DNA of 64,000 bases from Pedobacter sp. PACM 27299 (lineage in GTDB: Bacteria; Bacteroidota; Bacteroidia; Sphingobacteriales; Sphingobacteriaceae): the NCBI RefSeq assembly GCF_001412655.1, contig NZ_CP012996.1, forward strand, positions 1,674,001 through 1,738,000. Reading direction: 5' to 3'. A program made the position numbers and the translations under genes. Below, piece by piece: positions 18,440-27,700 of this stretch (positions within the stretch are counted from its first letter, which is position 1; each line of letters begins with the position of its first letter). The notes beneath the pieces were generated by a model. The model worked only from the letters and a program-made list of their open reading frames with translations. It was not told the DNA's origin and made no database searches.

Positions 18440-21400
18440 ATGAACAAACAATTAATGCTAATACTAATCTTGCTGGGCTTTGGCTTTGCAGGTTTTAGTC
18501 AGACAACCACCACCATCACCGGACAGGTGCTGGATGAAAAAGATGGTTTGCCGATACCTGGAGCTTCGGTATTTGTAGACAAGGCCATGATTGGCGAACA
18601 AACAGGTGTTCCTGGAGTGATTCAGAATTCGGTAGTGGGAACCGTAACTGATGGCGATGGTAAATTCACATTGAAAGTACCAGAAGGAACAAAAGCTTTA
18701 AGAGTTACTTACCTTGGATACGAGTCTGCTCAAATCAATATCATCAACAAAACACACGTCAATGTGACTTTAAAGAACGCTGACAATACCTTGGGGGAGG
18801 TAGTGGTGAATGGTTATACTGATATTGCAAAACGTAAAAATACAACGGCGACGGTAAAGCTGGACTATGACAAAGTGCGTCAGACTGGTGTTGCCGGTAT
18901 CGACCAGATGTTAGAAGGACAGGTTGCTGGTGTTTCTGTTGGAAACATTACAGGTGGTCCTGGTGCTGCTCCGCAGATCAGAATCCGTGGTACGGTTTCT
19001 TTAAACGGTTCACAAGATCCACTATGGGTATTGGACGGTTTACCTTTAGATGGTACCAATTTGCCTAATACCATTGGAAAAGATGATATCGATCAATTGC
19101 GTAACCTCCCAATTGCAGGATTAAACCCTGATGATATCGCCGACATTACGATCCTTAAAGATGCTGCCGCTACCGCTATTTATGGTGCAAGAGCAGCAAA
19201 CGGAGTCATCGTGATCACGACTAAAAAAGGTAAAGTAGGCCCAATGGCGATCAACTTCTCTGCGAATTCATTCGTTTCACAGCGTCCGGATCTGGGCAGA
19301 CTGGATCTGATGAATGCAACAGAGAAAGTAGATTTTGAATTGGGCATGGCTTCCAGATCAGATTTAACTTATAGAGATACACAAGGTGGCGTAGCCAGAA
19401 TTTTAAACAAAAACGGTGAATTGAATAAATTCAGAACTGGTGGTTTTTCTGCTTTATCTGCAAGCACTCAGGATGCGATCAATGGCTTAAGGGTACAAGG
19501 TACAGATTGGGGTAAAGAATTATACCAAAATGCCTTAAATCAGCAGTACACTTTAGGTTTGTCTGGTGGTTCTGAGCAAGCCACGTATTACTTCTCCGGA
19601 GGTTATTACAATGAGCAGGGTGCAACGAAGCAAACCGGATTAGAGCGTTACAACATGACCTTGAAAACCGATTATAAGATCTCACAAAAACTGAAAGCAG
19701 GCGTGGCGTTTTTTGGTTCCAAATCAAAACGTACCAATTACTTTGCAGATAAAGATGCTTTTACCAATGTTAGTACGTATACCAGAAATGTAAATCCTTA
19801 CCAAACGGTTAGAGATGCTGCAGGTAATTTCAATTATGATCCTGATATTTTTGGAAATGTTGGCGGTGATGTATATGTTCCATTTAACATCATTGAAGAA
19901 CGCGAGAATACCCGCTATACATTAAACAATAAAAGTGTGAAGACGATTATGGACCTGAGCTATCAGATCAATAAGAATCTGAACATCCGTACAGAATTAG
20001 GGCTACAGTTTGAAGATACAGGAGTAGAAAAGTATGCTGGTCAGCAGTCTTATAACTTACGTAAGGTGAGAGAAAGCACTAGCTTTTATAACTCTACCAC
20101 CAAGAAAACAGATTATTATCTGCCAGTAGGCGGGATGATCTCTAATCAGAATAATTCTAGCTTCCAATACAATTGGAAGTCAATTTTGGAATACAAAAAG
20201 GTATTTGCTGAAAAGCATGAAATTGAAGCATTGGCTGGTTCAGAGTTGAGAAGAACACTCAACGAAGGGATATTGACCAGAGGTTTTGGGTATGACGACC
20301 GTACTTTAACCAGTCAGGCGATTTTATTTAGAAATTCGGGTGATGCACAAAGAAAGGATTTAAGTTCTTACCAAAAATCACAGGTAGAAAATAAATATGC
20401 CTCTTTCTATGGCACTTTGTCTTATACTTACGATAGAAAATATACCCTATACGGGAGTATTCGTTATGATGGATCTGATTTATTTGGGGTAGATCCTAAA
20501 TACAGATTCTTGCCGATCTATTCCCTTTCAGGCGCGTGGAATGCAAGCGAAGAGAAATTTATCAAAGATATTTCATGGATCTCTAACCTTCGTGTCCGTA
20601 CTTCTTATGGTTTACAAGGTAATATTGATAAGAATACGACTCCTTATGTGGTAGGTGCCTACGAACAAGCTGGTATTCTTCCAGGAGGAAATCAATCTAC
20701 AATTGTAGTAACCAGTCCACCAAACAATAAATTGAGATGGGAAAAAACTTCTACTTTTAACGCGGGTCTAGACTTTGGAATTTTGAACAATGCAGTTCAG
20801 GTGACTTTTGATTATTACAATCGTTTCAGTAAAGACTTAATTGGAACAGAAGAGCTGCAACAAGAGAATGGTTTTAATTATACCAGTTCAAATTTCTCAC
20901 AAATTAGAAACAAAGGATTGGAGCTGACGATTTCTACAAGAAATATGAGCACCAATAATTTCCAATGGTATACTGATTTCAATATTGCACACAACAAGAG
21001 CAAAGTAGTCAGAGAAAAAGTGCGTGCCAATCAGCTGAAACCATCTAAAGAAGGTTATCCTGTAAACGGATTGTTCGTCATTAAAACTGCTGGATTAGAT
21101 AAAGATGGCATTCCTCAGTTCAAAAATAAAGAAGGAAACATCGTTTCTTTGGAAGAGTTTTACAAATTGTATGACCCTTATGCAGATGTAGAATGGTTAG
21201 CAGGTTATTATACCAATAGTGCTTTGAGCGGTAAAGATTTCCAGGATTTATATACTTATGCTGGTAATGGAGATGCAGAATATACTGGTGGTATCACTAA
21301 CCGTTTCCGCTATGGAAACTTTGATTTATCGGTGTCTGCACTTTTCAATATCAATAAATTGGTAAGAGAGCAGGCACTTTATAATCCTGCGCAGGTAGAC

Positions 21401-21799
21401 CGTGGTAGAAACTACCCAAGAGCGATTCTTGATGCCTGGAGCCCAACAAATACGGGCAGTACTTTACCAGGAATCTATGGTTCATCTACCAACCCAGACC
21501 GTTGGATGGCTTATACCTGGCAGAGTGGAAATGACCCGGCTGATACTTACAGAGACCTTGATATTTACGTAAGAAACATGAGCTATGTACGTATCAATAG
21601 TATCCGCTTAGGTTATACTGTACCTTCAAAAATTGCAGGAAAAGTAAAAGCAAATAGTTTAAGAGTGAGTGTGGAAGCAAGAAATCCTTTCGTGATCAGT
21701 ACGAATTACAAAGGTTACTTCGATCCGGAAACTTATGGTAACATTTATTCACAACCGATCACTAGGAGTCTTTCTATTGGTCTTAATGCTAGTTTTTAA
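18440..21799 (+). CDS. SusC/RagA-type TonB-linked outer-membrane transporter (protease locus)
   Basis: This 1119-residue outer-membrane protein has a Sec signal (MNKQLMLILILLGFGFAGFSQ) and then a carboxypeptidase-D-like beta domain, ITGQVLDEKDGLPIPGASVFV, which carries an insertion of about 20 residues before VVGTVTDGDGKFTL. The plug domain has VVVNGYTDIAKRKNTTATV, DQMLEGQVAGVSV, IRIRGTVSLNG and ITILKDAAATAIYGARAANGVIVITTKKG, all SusC signatures. A long 22-strand barrel ends at SIGLNASF with the usual terminal aromatic residue. It follows the metalloprotease gene by 36 bp and precedes SusD by 11 bp. The probable cargo is peptide or glycopeptide produced by that protease, powered by TonB-ExbBD. 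Substrate is inferred from context. Confidence 0.93.
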   Translation: MNKQLMLILILLGFGFAGFSQTTTTITGQVLDEKDGLPIPGASVFVDKAMIGEQTGVPGVIQNSVVGTVTDGDGKFTLKVPEGTKALRVTYLGYESAQINIINKTHVNVTLKNADNTLGEVVVNGYTDIAKRKNTTATVKLDYDKVRQTGVAGIDQMLEGQVAGVSVGNITGGPGAAPQIRIRGTVSLNGSQDPLWVLDGLPLDGTNLPNTIGKDDIDQLRNLPIAGLNPDDIADITILKDAAATAIYGARAANGVIVITTKKGKVGPMAINFSANSFVSQRPDLGRLDLMNATEKVDFELGMASRSDLTYRDTQGGVARILNKNGELNKFRTGGFSALSASTQDAINGLRVQGTDWGKELYQNALNQQYTLGLSGGSEQATYYFSGGYYNEQGATKQTGLERYNMTLKTDYKISQKLKAGVAFFGSKSKRTNYFADKDAFTNVSTYTRNVNPYQTVRDAAGNFNYDPDIFGNVGGDVYVPFNIIEERENTRYTLNNKSVKTIMDLSYQINKNLNIRTELGLQFEDTGVEKYAGQQSYNLRKVRESTSFYNSTTKKTDYYLPVGGMISNQNNSSFQYNWKSILEYKKVFAEKHEIEALAGSELRRTLNEGILTRGFGYDDRTLTSQAILFRNSGDAQRKDLSSYQKSQVENKYASFYGTLSYTYDRKYTLYGSIRYDGSDLFGVDPKYRFLPIYSLSGAWNASEEKFIKDISWISNLRVRTSYGLQGNIDKNTTPYVVGAYEQAGILPGGNQSTIVVTSPPNNKLRWEKTSTFNAGLDFGILNNAVQVTFDYYNRFSKDLIGTEELQQENGFNYTSSNFSQIRNKGLELTISTRNMSTNNFQWYTDFNIAHNKSKVVREKVRANQLKPSKEGYPVNGLFVIKTAGLDKDGIPQFKNKEGNIVSLEEFYKLYDPYADVEWLAGYYTNSALSGKDFQDLYTYAGNGDAEYTGGITNRFRYGNFDLSVSALFNINKLVREQALYNPAQVDRGRNYPRAILDAWSPTNTGSTLPGIYGSSTNPDRWMAYTWQSGNDPADTYRDLDIYVRNMSYVRINSIRLGYTVPSKIAGKVKANSLRVSVEARNPFVISTNYKGYFDPETYGNIYSQPITRSLSIGLNASF

Positions 21800-21810
21800 T
21801 TCATAAGAAG

Positions 21811-23136
21811 ATGAATAAGATCATAAAATTAAGCGCAGTTTTGTTGTTGATGGTATCGGCAAGCAGCTGTAAAAAATACCTGGATGTACAACCGGTGGGA
21901 AAGGTGATCCCTACTACTGTTGAAGACTTCAGAGCCCTGTTGAACTCTGGTTACACTCAGTTTCCAACCCATAAATCAATGTTGGCTTTTCGTACAGATG
22001 AGTTATTGGTGAATGAGCAGGAACCGAGTTCGTCAATTTTTCGCGACCAGTACAAATGGAACGATCAGAACCCGGATCCAAATTCAAGGGAAATGCCTTA
22101 TGGAGGGTTTTATACTTCTATTTTCTATGCCAATTCTGTAATTGGGGAAATAGAAGCTAAAGCAGGTAAATCCGCAGCAACCGATCAGATTAAAGGAGAA
22201 GCTTACTTGCTTCGCGCTTATAACTATTTTGAGTTGCTGAATGTATATGCGAAATCTTTTAATCCAGCTACGGCAGGAACAGATCGTGGTGTGCCGATTT
22301 CCTTGGCCATTGATCTTGAAGCAAATTACAAGCCTTCAACCATAGAAGTAGTCTATAACCAGATTTTTTCTGACATCGCTGCCGGACAGGCTTTAATGAA
22401 TACAGATAACTTTGCAGCAGGATTGAACTACCGTTTCACTAAACGTGCAGCCTTGGCTTTAACAGCAAGAGTTCATGAATTCAGAGGAGAGTGGGCTAGC
22501 GCGCTTAAAGCGAGTCAGGATGCTTTGGCGATGAACAGCCAGTTGGAAGATTTGAATATCGCAGGAGCGGTATCACCAAACAACTACCTGTCTAAAGAAA
22601 ACATCATGTCGATGGAAGAGGCTTTCAATCCAGATGTGACCAGAAGTGCGATCATGTCTCCACATTTGATTGGGATTTATGATCAGGCTAACGACAAAAG
22701 GTTTGCTTTGTATTTTGGTAAATCTGATGGAGAATACGTTTCCGTCAAAGGAAACAGCAATGCCTTCAAAACCTCTTTCCATAACTCGGAGCTATATCTG
22801 ATTCAGGCAGAGGCAGCCTTGCAATTGAAGAATATTTCTTTAGCACAGGAAAGTTTGCTGGCACTCAAAGCGAAACGTTATACGCCAGTTTATTTCGCCA
22901 CAGAAAAAACACGCGTGATGGCATTGAACAATGATGATTTGATGTTGGATATCTTAAAAGAAAGAGAAAAAGAATTCGCATTGGAAGGTCAGCGCTGGTA
23001 TGATTTGAAACGTTACGGTCAGCCGGAATTGAAACATACCTTAAACGGTGAAGTATTCACCTTGTTGAAAAATGATCCAAGGTATACCATTCGCTTCCCT
23101 CAGTCGGCAGTGAGAGCAAATCCGAACCTTCAATAG
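21811..23136 (+). CDS. SusD/RagB-type surface lipoprotein (protease locus)
   Basis: This 441-residue lipoprotein has a lipobox in VLLLMVSASSCKKYLDV, with the Cys as the acylated residue, followed by the KKYLDVQPVGKVIP start found in most SusD proteins. Helical TPR-like segments include GEAYLLRAYNYFELLNVYAKSF, and the C-terminal SusD core includes ELYLIQAEAALQLKN and ILKEREKEFALEGQRWYDLKRYG. It caps the SusC barrel and binds substrate at the cell surface. The gene is 11 bp behind susC and is followed by a strong intrinsic terminator at 23174-23208, so it closes the protease-SusC-SusD operon. It is shorter than the second SusD of this window (about 517 residues). Confidence 0.92.
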   Translation: MNKIIKLSAVLLLMVSASSCKKYLDVQPVGKVIPTTVEDFRALLNSGYTQFPTHKSMLAFRTDELLVNEQEPSSSIFRDQYKWNDQNPDPNSREMPYGGFYTSIFYANSVIGEIEAKAGKSAATDQIKGEAYLLRAYNYFELLNVYAKSFNPATAGTDRGVPISLAIDLEANYKPSTIEVVYNQIFSDIAAGQALMNTDNFAAGLNYRFTKRAALALTARVHEFRGEWASALKASQDALAMNSQLEDLNIAGAVSPNNYLSKENIMSMEEAFNPDVTRSAIMSPHLIGIYDQANDKRFALYFGKSDGEYVSVKGNSNAFKTSFHNSELYLIQAEAALQLKNISLAQESLLALKAKRYTPVYFATEKTRVMALNNDDLMLDILKEREKEFALEGQRWYDLKRYGQPELKHTLNGEVFTLLKNDPRYTIRFPQSAVRANPNLQ

Positions 23137-23173
23137 CATTAATAATATAAAGAACGATATGTGCGGGTGATTA

Positions 23174-23208
23174 ACTCCGGTCTGTTTTACAGACCGGAGT
23201 TTTTTTTT
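23174..23208 (+). terminator. Rho-independent terminator after susD
   Basis: ACTCCGGTCTG (23174-23184) pairs perfectly over 11 bp with CAGACCGGAGT (23190-23200) around a 5-nt loop and is followed by eight T residues. This is the clearest intrinsic terminator in the window. It ends the protease-SusCD operon ahead of the LytTR regulator gene. Confidence 0.92.
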
Positions 23209-23215
23209 ACTTTTG
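23208..23215 (+). promoter_or_regulatory. -7 promoter element of the LytTR regulator gene
   Basis: TACTTTTG matches TAnnTTTG and overlaps the last T of the terminator. The ATG at 23234 follows after 18 bp. This suggests the regulator gene has its own promoter directly behind the terminator. A -33 element is not clear. Confidence 0.45.
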
Positions 23216-23233
23216 CATCCAAGCAAGAAGAGG

Positions 23234-23989
23234 ATGAAAGTAGCAATTATTGAGGATGAGGAGTTGGCAGCAGTTACCTTACGGAAGATACTGGTCCAGT
23301 TAAATCCGGAGATTGAAGTAATGGCGACTTTAGCTACCGTCGAAGCTGCGGTAGAATGGCTCAGTAACCATACTCCAGATCTCTTGTTTATGGACATCCA
23401 CTTGGGTGATGGCGAAAGCTTCCAGATCTTTGAACAGGTAGAAGTAGACTGCCCGGTGATCTTCACCACGGCCTATGATCAATATACCCTGAAAGCTTTT
23501 AAAAATCAAGGCATCGATTACCTGCTCAAACCTTTTGATGAAGAAGACGTAGCCGCAGGCCTGGCTAAACTCAAAGGGATTCGCAAGATTTCCGAAGTCG
23601 GCCTTCCACAAATCAGTTACCAGACCTTAGGTCCAGCACCGAAAATCCGCAACCGATTCATGGTCAAATTAGGAAAGCTGATCAAGACGGTTCAATCTGA
23701 GGATGTGGCTTATTTTATGGCAGAAGGAAAATACCTGTTTCTGGTGACCAACGACAAGCAGAATTACATCATCGAAGAAACCATTGGCAGTCTGGAACCC
23801 CAACTGGACAGCTCCGACTTTTTCCGCATTAACCGCAAATTTATCATCAACATCAAAGCAGTAAGGGAGATGTACAAGTTATCCAGGAATCGGGTAAGAA
23901 TTGTATTGGAGCCTGCACCGGTAGAAGGACTGGAAGTGGTGGTAAGTGAAGAAAGAGCAGAAGCCTTTAAAAACTGGCTGAATCAATAA
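23234..23989 (+). CDS. LytTR-family response regulator
   Basis: This 251-residue regulator starts at ATG 23234 with MKVAIIEDEELAA; an in-frame TTG further up is unlikely. The receiver domain has the acidic pair EDEE, phosphoacceptor D54 in LLFMDIHLGDG, T/A in FTTAYDQY and K in YLLKPFDEEDV. The LytTR DNA-binding domain follows from about residue 145, with RNRFMVKLGKLIKTVQSEDVAYFMAEGKYLFLVT and the SSDFFRINRKFIINIKAVREM segment. It probably takes phosphate from the LytS-type kinase at 14032; the two genes bracket the metalloprotease-SusCD operon. The last 20 bases of the gene (23970-23989) are repeated exactly at 24594-24613 as the right border of an insertion. Confidence 0.92.
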   Translation: MKVAIIEDEELAAVTLRKILVQLNPEIEVMATLATVEAAVEWLSNHTPDLLFMDIHLGDGESFQIFEQVEVDCPVIFTTAYDQYTLKAFKNQGIDYLLKPFDEEDVAAGLAKLKGIRKISEVGLPQISYQTLGPAPKIRNRFMVKLGKLIKTVQSEDVAYFMAEGKYLFLVTNDKQNYIIEETIGSLEPQLDSSDFFRINRKFIINIKAVREMYKLSRNRVRIVLEPAPVEGLEVVVSEERAEAFKNWLNQ

Positions 23990-24613
23990 GGTTTATTCTT
24001 ATCATTCTAGTGTTTTCAAGAATCGTAGGTTAGCTATCTGATCTTTATTTTTATTTTTTGAATATATCTATCTTTATAGTTGTTTAATTTAGCTTTTTTT
24101 GTTATTTTATGTGGTATTTTTGCTTATTAATTTATTCATGAGCTTATATTGTTTTTTTTGGCTTGTTAGTTTCTTTTAAGTGTATTTTAGTCATAATCTC
24201 TCTGTACCTAGAAATAAAGAAATCATGCGTATATATAAAGACTTAGATCTAGTAGCACAGTTAGGTTCAGGTATCCTACGTATTTTGGAAAGTTATGCAA
24301 AGGAGTGTTTCCAATTTTTCCGATAATTTTTTGCTAATGTCTTTTCCTATAAATAGCAAAGTAATTAAAGTTGGTGTAATGAGTGAAATAGGTGGTCCAA
24401 TATCTAATTTAAGCCTAAGACAAAATGAAATACTTCTTTTGTTTAAGGATAATAATAAAATAACGAAGCGTGATTTAGTTAAACTGTTGGGCATTAATAT
24501 TTCAGCAGCTCAAATGCATATAGATCGTCTTAAAGAGAAGGGATATATCACTCATATTGGTGGTACGAGAGGTCATTGGCAAGTTTTAATGTGAAAACTG
24601 GCTGAATCAATAA
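23970..24613. mobile_element. 624-bp AT-rich insertion bounded by a 20-bp direct repeat
   Basis: AAAACTGGCTGAATCAATAA occurs at 23970-23989, where it forms the end of the LytTR gene, and again at 24594-24613. The intervening sequence is conspicuously AT-rich (long T-runs at 24030-24180) compared with both sides. The arrangement, a gene 3' end regenerated as a direct repeat, is what tyrosine-recombinase integration leaves as attL and attR. A long target duplication or a tandem-duplication relic are alternatives. No integrase is present; the only content is a frameshifted remnant of an AlbA_2-type regulator. Confidence 0.75.
24195..24594 (+). pseudogene. C-terminal remnant of an AlbA_2/HATPase_c_4-type transcriptional regulator
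   Basis: Reading from 24195 gives NLSVPRNKEIMRIYKDLDLV, then AQLGSGILRILESYAKECFQF. This matches the C-terminal part of the ATP-binding, Schlafen-AlbA_2-type regulators once labelled RecG-like helicases, whose usual form is SVPRN..I..v..dLdlVEqLGSGI.RIL. One extra T in the run at 24315-24319 shifts the frame. After it, SDNFLLMSFPI continues and a winged-helix domain follows with LSLRQNEILLLFKDNNKITKRDLVKLLGIN and HIDRLKEKGYITHIGGTRGHW. The N-terminal AlbA_2 part is absent and a stop lies in frame at 24177-24179. The TGA at 24592-24594 touches the right direct repeat. An internal ATG at 24295 could still express the winged helix alone, which I think is less likely. Confidence 0.75.
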
Positions 24614-24674
24614 AAACGGAACATTTTAGGTCGGTAAGGTATTTTTTATATACTTTTACCCCCGACCAAATACT

Positions 24675-24706
24675 ACAATATCTTGCTGTAAGCAGCAGTA
24701 TATTGT
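24675..24706 (+). promoter_or_regulatory. Inverted repeat just upstream of the hybrid sensor gene
   Basis: ACAATATCTTGCTG (24675-24688) and CAGCAGTATATTGT (24693-24706) form a stem with 12 of 14 positions paired and a TAAG loop. It ends 14 bp before the ATG at 24721. It could be an operator or a 5'-leader hairpin affecting translation. Confidence 0.55.
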
Positions 24707-24720
24707 GAGATAACCATAAA

Positions 24721-27700
24721 ATGAACCACTTTAAACTCCTGCTTCTGGGCTTGCTGTTTTCCTGCATCGGGGTTACTGCGCAACAAAAAAGCATTAGCTT
24801 TAATCACCTGACAGTGGAAAATGGATTGTCGCAAAGCAGTGTGTTATCTATTACTCAGGATAGTCTTGGCTTTATGTGGTTTGGCACTAAAGACGGACTA
24901 AATAAGTTCAATACTCAGAATTTCGAGATTTATAAATACCATAAAAACGACAGTAGTTCTTTAACGAGCAGCATGAACATCAATGCGCTGCTCACAGATA
25001 GCAAAGGAAATGTCTGGGTAGGAACGCAAAAAGGACTCAATCTGTATCTGCCAAAAACTAATTCTTTTAAGCGCTTTCAGCACCATAACAAACAAAAAAA
25101 CAGCATTAGTCATAACATCATCAGGAGCATTTACGAAGACCGACAAGGTTTTATTTGGGTAGCTACGGATAGTGGTTTGAATAAACTAGTCGCTCCGGAT
25201 AAGTTTGAGCGCTTCATGACTTCCAGTGATCCGCAAAAAGGTCCGGTGCACCATCTGGTTAAATCTGTTTATCAGGATCACAACAATGTGATGTGGGTGG
25301 GCACACTTCAGGGGCTGATTAGTATGGTTTTAAAAAACGGTAAATATGTTTGCCGTGCCTATGTACACGATAGGACCAAACCGGAAAGTTTGAGTGATAA
25401 CGACATCAGTTCTATTCTGGAAGACCATCGGCACAACTTATGGATTGGGACGCATAGCGGCGGGCTGGAGTTAATGGATCGCAGCACTGGTACTTTTAAG
25501 CATTTCCGTTTTAAGAACGGGCAGCCCAATAGCATCAGCAGTAATGTGATCCGTAAAATGATGCTGGCAAAAGACGGAAAATTATGGGTATCTACCTTAA
25601 ATGGCATCAATATCATCGACGTAGATAATTATGCGATTAAGGTTTTGAACCACCTTCCAGATGACCCTTCCAGTTTAAATCAGAATTCCATTTACGACCT
25701 GATGCAGGATGCCGCCGGTTCCATCTGGGTGGGAACTTATTACGGCGGTGTTAATGTGTACCATGTCAATTCTACCCCTTTCCGCGAATATAAATCTAAG
25801 ATTGGAGAGAATGGGCTCAGCAGTAATGTAGTCAGTTCGATAGTAGAAGACTCGAAGCATAATCTTTGGATTGGAACAGAAGCGGAGGGCCTCAATTATT
25901 ACGATCGGGCTTCGGGCAAGTTTACGAGTTTCAGACATGACCCTGAAAATCCTTCTTCGCTCAGCTCTACACTGGTCAAAGCTGTTTCTATCGACCATAA
26001 GGGAAAAGTCTGGGTGGGTACTTACGAAGGAGGGCTAGAACTGTACTTGCCGGAAACGAAAAATTTCCGCCATTATGAGCCAAATCCTACAGACCCAACC
26101 GCTTTAAATTCCAATCGGATTGTAGCCTTATTACACGATCGTCAGCAGCGTTTCTGGATCGGAACCCGTGCCAATGGACTCTTTCTCTACAATGAAAAAA
26201 CAGATAACTTTTCTCCCTTTTCGGGGATCAATGACAAACATGATTTAAAAGTAGTACGGTACTTATTTCAGGATTCAAAAAATAATGTCTGGATCTGCTG
26301 TAATTCTGGAACCTATATTCTGGAGCCAAATTCCACTAAGGTGAGGAAGTTTAAAAATAGTGAGGAACGGATGCTGTTCAACGATATTAACTTTGTACAA
26401 GAGGATTCCCGTGGTTATATCTGGCTGGGAGGTTATGAGTCCGGCCTGATTCGTTACCTGCCTAAAAATAAAACGATCCGTTCGTTTAAAAAGGAAGATG
26501 GTTTGCCGAGTAATGTAGTGCTGGGGATGCTGGAAGATGATAAAGGGAATCTTTGGATCAGTACTGACAATGGCTTGTCGAAATTTGACCGCAAGACTTT
26601 TAAAACTTATACCGTAAGGGATGGCCTTCCAGGGAATGTATTCAATTATAATTCTTTCTTTAAAGACAGTAAAGGAGAGTTTTTCTTCGGTGGATTTAAT
26701 GGCATGGTCAGCTTTTTCCCGGATCAGATTAAAGACAATAACCGCGTGCCGAAAGTGGTGTTTACACGTCTGAAACTTTTCAATAAGCCCATCACGATCA
26801 ATGATGAGACGCAGTTGCTGAAAGAAAATATCAGCCTCACCAAAGAGCTTACCTTTTCTTACCATCAAAATATTTTCACGGTAGACTTTGCCGTGCTCAA
26901 TTATATCAAGTCGGAGAAGAACAGATATGCTTATAAACTGGAAGGTTTTGAAAAGGACTGGAATTATGTGAGCAGTCCTTCCGCCACCTTTACCAATTTA
27001 CCTTCGGGCACTTACACTTTATTGATCCGTGGCTCTAATAATGATGGGGTCTGGAATCCGGTGCCTACTAAACTGCTCATTCATGTGAATCCGCCATTCT
27101 GGAAAACCTGGTGGGCCTACCTGATTTATATGTCCGCTTTCCTGGGGATGCTATTTTTGTTCTCCAGGTTCCTTTGGATCAGGGCGCTCCTGAAAAGAGA
27201 ACAAGATGTGTATCAAATGAAACTAGATTTCTTTACCAATGTTTCCCATGAAATCAGGACACCACTGACCTTGATTGAAGGGCCTTTAGAAACGCTGATC
27301 CATGAAACTCAGGAATCACCGGTATTAAATAGAAAATTATTGACGGTAAGGAGAAATGCTGGACGCCTCACCAGGCTGGTGAATGAACTGCTGGATTTTA
27401 GAAAGGCAGAATCCGGAAAGTTGAGCCTTAACATTTCGCCGGGGAATATTGTCAGTTTTGCCAAGGAAATCTATCTTTCTTTTACGGATCTGGCGATTAA
27501 ACAACATATCGATTATCAGTTTTTATCCGATGAAGCCGAAATTGAGGTTTATTTTGACAATGAACAGCTGGAGAAAGTGCTGTACAACCTCTTATCAAAT
27601 GCCTTTAAATGTACGCCAGAAGGAGGGATGATCCGATTATCCGTTTTAAAAACACCAGATGGTTTTGTAGAAATTCGTACCTGTGACAATGGGAAAGGGA

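Noticed and set aside
24295..24594. Independent 99-residue winged-helix gene
   Set aside because: Its beginning (MQRSVSNFSDNF) makes better sense as the shifted continuation of AKECFQF-SDNFLLMSFPI, so it is treated as part of a pseudogene.
26275..26868. 197-codon open frame on the minus strand inside the hybrid sensor gene
   Set aside because: It is antisense to the well-conserved propeller repeats, has no family resemblance or signal, and is explained by codon bias of the real gene.
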